A DNA stretch of 64,000 bases from Parelaphostrongylus tenuis. Its lineage: Eukaryota; Nematoda; Chromadorea; Rhabditida; Metastrongylidae. The position numbers and the translations under genes were made by a program. The stretch covers positions 1 to 64,000 of the forward strand of contig JAHQIW010000645.1 in the NCBI GenBank assembly GCA_019055375.1, read 5' to 3'. How positions within the stretch are numbered: the first letter of the stretch is position 1; every line of letters begins with the position of its first letter. Shown in pieces: positions 58,157 to 64,000 of this stretch. A model generated the notes under the pieces. That model was given only the letters and a program-made list of their open reading frames with translations, was not told the origin of the DNA and did no database searches.

Positions 58157-58409
58157 TGACTTTTTTTTTTTCAAGACCGCATCTTATGAGGCACCTTTTA
58201 ACCGCGCTACTAATTTCCTTTGATATAAATGGCAGTTTGAAGGAAACTTTATTCAAGTGCGGAGTATTGTTCTTTCGGGACCTAATTCCACTTTTTGAAT
58301 ATTGCCGAGTAGCAGATGCTTTTTTTCCTTTTTTATTTTTTATTTTTTATTCTTTAAATAGATATTCCCAAGTAGAAGAGATGATGGTATTTAAAACCAA
58401 GTAACAAAA
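58157..58409. other. Spacer between two PLE fragments
   Basis: No recognised content; includes T-rich runs near 58320-58350. Confidence 0.45.
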
Positions 58410-58570
58410 ACATCTTGGTCAACAACCTTTCCCCTCATCCTTCACACATGAAAAAATCGCTAAATAAAAACATGTTTCGAACGGCTAAAAATGTGTGCAC
58501 AAGAGAAGAGGAAAGGAACGAATCATTAGACTTGGCAAGAAAAATTGCCATTTCCCATGGCTACAAAACT
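58410..58570 (+). pseudogene. Penelope-like element, RT-to-endonuclease linker fragment
   Basis: Plus-strand open piece LSPHPSHMK, NMFRTAKNVCTREEERNESL (58470-58529) and LARKIAISHGYK, equivalent to the end of the PLE RT and the linker seen at 5805-5945. It points away from the endonuclease fragment at 57575-58156 and is cut at 58570, where duplicated unit B begins. Confidence 0.78.
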
Positions 58571-59229
58571 TTGGCGCTAATGATGTCGCACAGTGAGAAA
58601 TTTAGTTCTGAACGTGGGAATAAGAATCAAGTATGCCTTATTTAACTTTTTGGGCCATAAAAGTGAGTGGTCATTCTATATTGAAGTTGTTGATAAAATT
58701 GGAAACTTCTATACCAAATTTTGCCCACTTTTGAGGAATGAGTCGGAGCGTTACAATGCCGAACACTTCTTCCTTCAGATGTCATTTGTTTAGGTATACA
58801 CAGACCTGTGAACTCTGAATGTATACGGCTGGGATTGTATCTGTTGCGGCAATGGGACTTGAAATATCTCTCTAGTGGACTTCTTCGAATCAAGATAGTG
58901 ATTGAAGTAATCATTCTAATCAATATTCAGGATCACTTATGCGTATCAATTGGAATAGAATGTGTACGGTAGACGATATGGCTCTGCATACGAATAACTA
59001 AATCATTAACTGATATCGAATTGCCACGTACTACGTCAGATGTACGCATGATTATAGCTTGCCACAAAATGGTGATTAGCTGGGCTATTGCAGTGTCACA
59101 AAAGGTGAGTAAGGAGAAGAATGCTCACATGCTTCGGCGGCTTGTCAACCTTTTTTATGTCGTAATATTCAATATAAGTATAAACTGATAAAATAACTGA
59201 CTGTGTGACAATTTCGATATGCCTGATAA

Positions 59230-59730
59230 TAATATCTGAGCCGCGCATGTGGTCTGCTGACACTTATACAGCGCAATGTACGTGTTTTCGCCTTGCAGCC
59301 TCGACAATTGCACAGAGCCTTTCGTCTTAATCGCTCTAGGGAGTACTCAACTATTTATTGCGTAGAAGAGACGTAGGCGTGCTATTTACACCTCCATTCG
59401 GTGAAAGAAATCACTAAATGGGCAGTACTGTACACTCGATCGCTCTTGGCTGGTACTTATGAAATATCATACCGATCAGTTTGAGTGTTTTCTTGAGCCA
59501 CGCTCAAATCTCAATGTGCCTGATAATGAGGGGGGGGGGGGGAACAACCTTCTTGGTAAGCTCTTGGGAAGCTAAGACGAAAGACACAGCGCAGCTGACA
59601 ACGCAGGCAAAGCCGAAACAAATGCATTGCACTGTATGAGTGCCAATGACAGACCACATGCATGGCTCAAGATAATTATCAGAAATATTGAAATTTGAGC
59701 CTAGTCTTAAGAAAACATTCGAAATGAACT
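59230..59730. repeat. P1-related element inside duplicated unit B
   Basis: Partner of 50865-51430. The left arm of the second hairpin is missing and replaced by a poly-G run (59530-59542); the right arm GCCGAAACAAATGCA...AGACCACATGCATGGCTCA is retained. Confidence 0.65.
59530..59542 (+). repeat. Poly-G run (13 G)
   Basis: Homopolymer of 13 G in a strongly A-T-rich context, exactly at the junction where about 90 bp of P1 arm present in copy A is missing. Confidence 0.9.
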
Positions 59731-60974
59731 GTATGACGATTTTTTTTTCGTTGCGGTAGCCACAACGCGAATATTTGAGTTAGGAAATGAAACATATTAA
59801 TAGTTGCAACTTGAATAAATATAAATCAGACAGCACAAAGATGTTTAATAACTACTCGCAATATGACATTTGTCAAGTTTCTGGTAATCACACATCCTAG
59901 AGCTATCACGCTTGTCGAATCTCTGTAGCATAACTAAAATGTGGACTTCATTAACACTATCCTTAGTTAGGTCATATGAAATGACAGAAAATATGTTCAT
60001 TTTATTCTTCACCAGCACTCAGACCATAAGTAAATCATGGAAAACCTCTATGTTCAGTGCACTGGTCTGCCAATTGTCCCTTCGTAACAGACTTGTTGTC
60101 AAGAGACAAATAGGCCGTGTGGTGTCAGTCACCTGACGACATTCACTATCGACATCAACTATGCATTTATGCTTCTTTTCCAGTTTTCTATTTTCAGTCT
60201 CTTAGGTTAATTTGAGACGTATAGAGTTCATAGAATCTAGAGCAGTCGAAACAGAGTTCCACAAACGTTTTCCAGTTGAAGTCGCTCAGTCCAGAAAAGC
60301 TTCGATTTTGTGCGATGAGATTAATTATAAAAAGAAATTATGCTCTCAAAAGCAATGCTTCTAAGAATTGTTTCTAGAACATCAGATCATAATAATTGAG
60401 GACTCACTTCGGCAAACAATGTAATAAATTGCCTCGGTGAACACTCTTTGGTATTTAGGGTTTCTTAGATACAATCTGTTATTTTACTGACAGTAAGTAT
60501 TGCGTATAAGTTGTATGATGTAACAGTGGCTTGTCTGAAAGTTTTTATTATTTGTTATAATTTCATAAAAATTCAACTGAAAACACGAGGTTGACATCAG
60601 CATTTATTCGGTCAACGCCTTGACGTCTTCGCCTTCTCCAGGGCCGATAATTTGTTTCAATTGTCCACAATCGTTCATCGTCTTTGTCTATCTTTGTTTT
60701 CGATTGTCATCCGATTCAAATGTTCCTTCGTCGGGTGCCGTCCGGATGAAGAACCTCACTCTGCTGCCCTATCGTTCGGAGTCTCTCTTATATAATATAT
60801 TGAAGACGCTTTGCGTCTTGCAAGATTGGCACATAATGTGAGCATCAAGAGAAGTCTAAAAGATTAAATTCATGTACACAACCATTTCATTTCCTAGGAC
60901 TTAAGCCTTTGCAAAGTAAAAATTCTTATGGACGTACTTCATTTTGAATGGTGGGGTCTCAACTTCTATAGGCT

Positions 60975-62027
60975 TCATGAGTAGTCAATGAAAAGGGCGT
61001 ATTTTTGTGATGCAGTTCCAATAGTAGTTTGCTAATATTCGTATGGACAAGTTTACACCGGAGAAATGAGTACTGATAAGATTGCATTCCCATCGACACC
61101 GCCAAAATTTTTCTCACACTTAACAAAGTAACAAAGGCATACAGTACTCGCAACAGATTTCAGTGACCCGGTGACACGATTTGGATGTGGTCAATGCAGC
61201 AGAATCTTACGGAATCCTGCTTGCTTAGCTGGCTATGCCTCATACCTCCAATATGCACAAAAGAATGATCCTCGTTAAGATTTTCACTCAACAAGCATAT
61301 TGGGAGGTCGTCACTGAAATCCCTGTTGTCACCATTCTTACGTAGGACGACTCTGCCCGATCTCCTTCACTGATCTCGGATTTAATCCTTCTGAAGGCAT
61401 AATGTCATATGTCTTGCGAGATGTGCATGCAGATCGTGACCAGCAGCTCTATAGAAATCGGCATGATATTATCACGTTCCAGAGCTGTGTCTCACCTTAT
61501 GCTTTTGATCGCGACTCGAACGTGAGAGATTAGAATCTTGAATGATTTCTCGTCAGAAGGGATTCGGGGTCTGAGATGGGTTTTGTGGAACGCAAAAGAT
61601 TGGTATAGATTTTTTACGTTGCTAATTCCATATCAAGGCGGGATGTGGTAATGATCCAGTCTTCGTTCATCGAGGCGGTTAGCGCAGCATGGTAGTTGGC
61701 AAGGATCCCGACGGCATTTCTTCAATTACATCGCTTTGTGCTGCATCTAACAGGTTTTTGGCTTGTATTCAGGTAGATCCTCCCTGTAAAGATCTTCTAC
61801 ATCTTTTACATACATAAGATCTGACACTGATTATCGTCATAGCCAAATGTGCTGCTGAAGGGTCAAGCATCAGATCACTTCGTTTTTCGAGCAACTCAAT
61901 GGTAGTAATGGAGATGGGATCAAAACTTTTTAGGGAGCTGATGCTAGTTTGGTACAAGTACATGAGTCTATCAAGAAGCAGCTATTAGTCTTCAGTCGCA
62001 TATTTCTTTATTTTCCAGTCGTCTAAA
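60975..62027 (-). mobile_element. RTE-B fragment, RT N-terminal half
   Basis: Minus strand in several frames: LLRSTKPISDPES (about 61600), a KTYDIMPSEG-type block, DHIQIVSPGH with a VRKILAVSMGM stretch (about 61170-61080) where the family has DHIQTVSRVIE and YEKAFDSVEIN, and LLELHHKNTPF. The order is correct for the RTE fingers-palm region. It is cut at its 3' side by duplicated unit B and at its 5' side by SINE2; the endonuclease end resumes at 62199. Confidence 0.75.
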
Positions 62028-62198
62028 AAGCCAAAGGATAAAGCTCTCGGCTCTATTCAGTCCCAGAGGGATGCGCCATGCTTTCTACTTCAATTTTTGA
62101 CATCGCTTGAGGTGAATGAATGCATATCTGGTCCTCCCAATGACTGGCGGTTGCCCACCGTTGTACCGAGCCAGTGCTGCTTACCCTCCTTGCAGTTT
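62028..62198 (-). mobile_element. SINE2, 5'-truncated copy nested in RTE-B
   Basis: Minus strand: GGGTAAGCAGCACTGGCTCGG, then TGCATTCATTCACC and GAAGCATGGCGCATCCCTCTGG-like sequence, ending GCCGAGAGCTTTATCCTTTG. The tRNA head is missing. Flanked by CAGTCGTCTAA (62017-62027) and CAGTCGTATAA (62199-62209), an 11-bp TSD with one mismatch, so this truncated form inserted as such. Confidence 0.85.
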
Positions 62199-62380
62199 CA
62201 GTCGTATAAGGAGAGGATTTTATTGAAAACATCTTCGTCGTACACGACTTGCTTTGCTTTGCTTGAGCGATGACAGCAGTTCTTTCTAGCTCATGGCTAA
62301 TTTGAATCTTTGCACGCAAGAGGCGGTGATCAGATTCCGCAAACAATCCCGTATCTTGATGAGTAACAGTCAATAATGTA
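62199..62380 (-). mobile_element. RTE-B fragment, endonuclease C-terminus
   Basis: Minus-strand frame from 62373 gives SDHRLLRAKIQISHELERTA, the conserved end of the RTE-B endonuclease domain with its catalytic SDH motif, then KSCTTKMFSIKSSPYTTET up to the SINE2 border. Confidence 0.85.
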
Positions 62381-62746
62381 CCTTTCTAAAGTGAAAGTTG
62401 AAGACGAAGAAGAGTCAGGTGCGGTGACAAGACTTCTTGCAAAATCACTTAATGGAAGACGTGTGCGTGAGTGACGAAGCCGACGCTTCCGTCATTTTGT
62501 GACGAGAACTTGGCTCTCAAGATTAAAGAGAGTTCCGTCATTTGATTGTCTCATGCCCGTTTTCTTTTTTGTTCCTGTAGGGCGGTCACATAAAATAATG
62601 TGACAAGCGGCCTCAAAATTGCGTAAAGGACGACGTCTGAGAAAACTCTTATGATCTTATAGGTGTAAAGCAAGAAAGAAATTGTTGGCAATTGGTTGCT
62701 GACAGAAATACGCGTTATAGCGTAGAAAGAGTGGTGCAAAAACAAG
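62381..62746. other. No recognisable gene
   Basis: Nothing recognised. Confidence 0.45.
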
Positions 62747-62840
62747 TGCCAGTGGTGCAAGGGACAGAGCAGCGACCCCGTATTGGCTAATGTGTGGGTT
62801 CGAGTCCCGTCTGGAGCGAATATTTTGCATATCACTCTAC
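62747..62840 (+). mobile_element. SINE3, tRNA-like element
   Basis: tRNA-like segment with a perfect B box GGTTCGAGTCC (62797-62807) and an A-box-like AGTGGTGCAAGGGACAGAGC about 45 bp upstream. The flanks form an inverted pair, AGAGTGGTGCAAAA (62729) and TTTTGCATATCACTCT (62823). The head differs from SINE1 and SINE2. Only one copy was seen, so a decayed tRNA gene is the alternative. Confidence 0.5.
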
Positions 62841-64000
62841 ATCATCAGGCATACTATAACATAGTGCAACCGCTGGAAGCTGTTATATAGAAAGAGTTCT
62901 GTTTGATCCCAGAAAATATTATATAAACTTTCTTCTGGGTTTCGCAGTTGGTGAATCGTGTCGAGATTTTGAAATCAATGATAGGTTTCGCGCAAAGACC
63001 AAATTTACGAAGGCAGGGCTCACTCAAAATTAAGATTATCCGCCGTATATTGCGTTTATTCCAGGCAGGTTAGCGTTTTCCTATATATCCAGACATGTGC
63101 TAGGAGAATTTTCGGTGAGTCACAACAATGGATAAATTGTATGCTTTTTAGATGAGACTAAGAATTTTCTCTCACGTAATTCACCTCTATTTCTTGGAGT
63201 ACTTGATGCAGTAGGCAGAGTATGTGTGAATCGTCCTTGTCGAAATCATAGCTGGACGGCAAAGGCACTGAGTAATATGCTGAATTAGTTCTTATACTGG
63301 ACTAAGTGAGTTAGGCTTAATTCGCCAAGTGAGAAGTGTTGTGGATTCTATTGCGGAGTCTAAAACTTCCTTTCTCAGATAATAGTTTTTATTAAATGAT
63401 GTGTCTTCGTATTTACAAGATTGAATAACCAACCAAAACAGTAGATCATCTTTTCTTCGCCTGATCTTGCATCTTCGTCAGTCGCTTTTTCATGAAGCCC
63501 GAAAATCGACGGAGTACATGGTTATGGCTGACCGGCAATTTACCATTCTAATCTGCCTAGTTGTTCCTTAGCGGTCGACCTGTGTTCAAATTGTTTTCAG
63601 CTTTTTGAGTCGCTCATATGAGTTTAGCTACAAGAGCGGACAATTTAATTGAAATAATCGTCCGCCAAACATCTTCTCAAATCTATTTTTTCCTACCTTA
63701 TCCTCGACTGTTAAGACAGACCTCGCTCGAAAAAGCGATAATCTGATAACATAAAACATGTTTGAGCCTGATAAGAGGTGGGATAGGGATGCCAGACAGT
63801 GCTTATACACCGCTATTACTTATGCAGTTCTATACAGGTGCCTGTTCCGTCTTTACGGACTCCTCAGTAGCACAGTTTTCCTCGATAAAGCCCATCCCCT
63901 GAGGATAAATCCCTAATAAAGGAATCGACGCCGAACAGTAGATTATCGCAAGTCAAGTTATAATGTCCCCCTTTTTGTCGTGACCACAGTTGAGTGCTTG
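62841..64000. other. No recognisable gene
   Basis: A-T-rich end of the window. 63735-63895 has a faint P1-like stretch (CAGTTCTATACAGGTGCC, then GACTCCTCAGTAGCACAG), too weak to call. Confidence 0.45.

Larger units (their letters stand above)
58571..60974. repeat. 2.4-kb duplicated unit, copy B
   Basis: Direct-orientation partner of 50202-52672. The start (TTGGCGCTAATGATGTCGCA) abuts a PLE fragment and the end (CTTCTATAGGCT) abuts an RTE-B fragment, so both unit boundaries are defined by change of neighbour. P1-related sequence at 59230-59730 is internally deleted relative to copy A. Confidence 0.85.

Noticed and set aside
50202..60974. CRISPR-like array from the recurring P1 palindromes
   Set aside because: Repeats are long, few, diverged and unevenly spaced, without uniform spacers, and the host is a eukaryote.
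62053..62373. 106-codon minus-strand frame resembling one protein
   Set aside because: A chimera: its N-terminal half is RTE-B endonuclease and its C-terminal half is a translation of SINE2 across the TSD.
1..64000. Viral genes, toxin genes or an endogenous viral element
   Set aside because: No viral polymerase, capsid or envelope motif was seen; all RT sequences fit RTE or Penelope-like retroelements.

Overview
The window looks like non-coding DNA from a strongylid (hookworm-like) nematode. It is visibly A+T-rich, has no long intact reading frames and no bacterial operon structure, and carries small exons with GTAAGT-type donors and short TTTCAG/TTGCAG-type acceptors. It is filled with repeats. 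The dominant reverse-transcriptase fragments belong to two RTE-type non-LTR families that I recognise from strongylid genomes. The assignment is by family resemblance only; no search was run.

Region by region. 0-7 kb: foldback repeats (family P1), a tRNA-derived SINE (SINE1), a decayed Tc1/mariner copy, a very short 5'-truncated RTE-A copy with a target-site duplication (TSD), and a Penelope-like (PLE) fragment with RT and GIY-YIG parts. 7-21 kb: mostly featureless, with a 5'-truncated RTE-A set between TA microsatellites (9-10 kb), a diverged inverted duplication with ~1.9-kb arms (11.9-17.0 kb) around a mariner remnant, and a GC-rich candidate exon. 21-28 kb: a SINE2 copy with a perfect 14-bp TSD, an RTE-B fragment, an aspartyl-protease pseudogene fragment and an internally deleted mariner. 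28.2-35.0 kb: a nested cluster in which one RTE-A (minus) lies inside another RTE-A (plus). 36-42.7 kb: two P2 foldback elements, an RTE-A interrupted by SINE2, and the best host gene candidate, a four-exon nematode-specific secreted-type protein with several 1-nt frameshifts. 44-49 kb: an RTE endonuclease fragment, paired SINE1 copies, a Tc1/mariner relic and a near-perfect P1 hairpin. 50.2-61.0 kb: a ~2.4-kb segment present twice in direct orientation, a pair of ~150-bp inverted repeats enclosing an RTE-B fragment, and two PLE fragments in opposite orientation. 61-64 kb: an RTE-B fragment split by SINE2, a third tRNA-like SINE, and featureless sequence.

Most annotated features are transposable elements in successive layers. 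Insertion order can be read from interruptions and TSDs: RTE-A into RTE-A, SINE2 into RTE-A, SINE2 into RTE-B. No intact autonomous element and no clearly functional host gene is visible. I did not find an operon-like or defence-like new system. The most original material is the set of apparently uncatalogued non-autonomous families (SINE1-3, P1, P2, the 2.4-kb duplicated unit, the large inverted duplication). Family names P1, P2, R1, U1, SINE1-3, RTE-A and RTE-B are local labels used only here.
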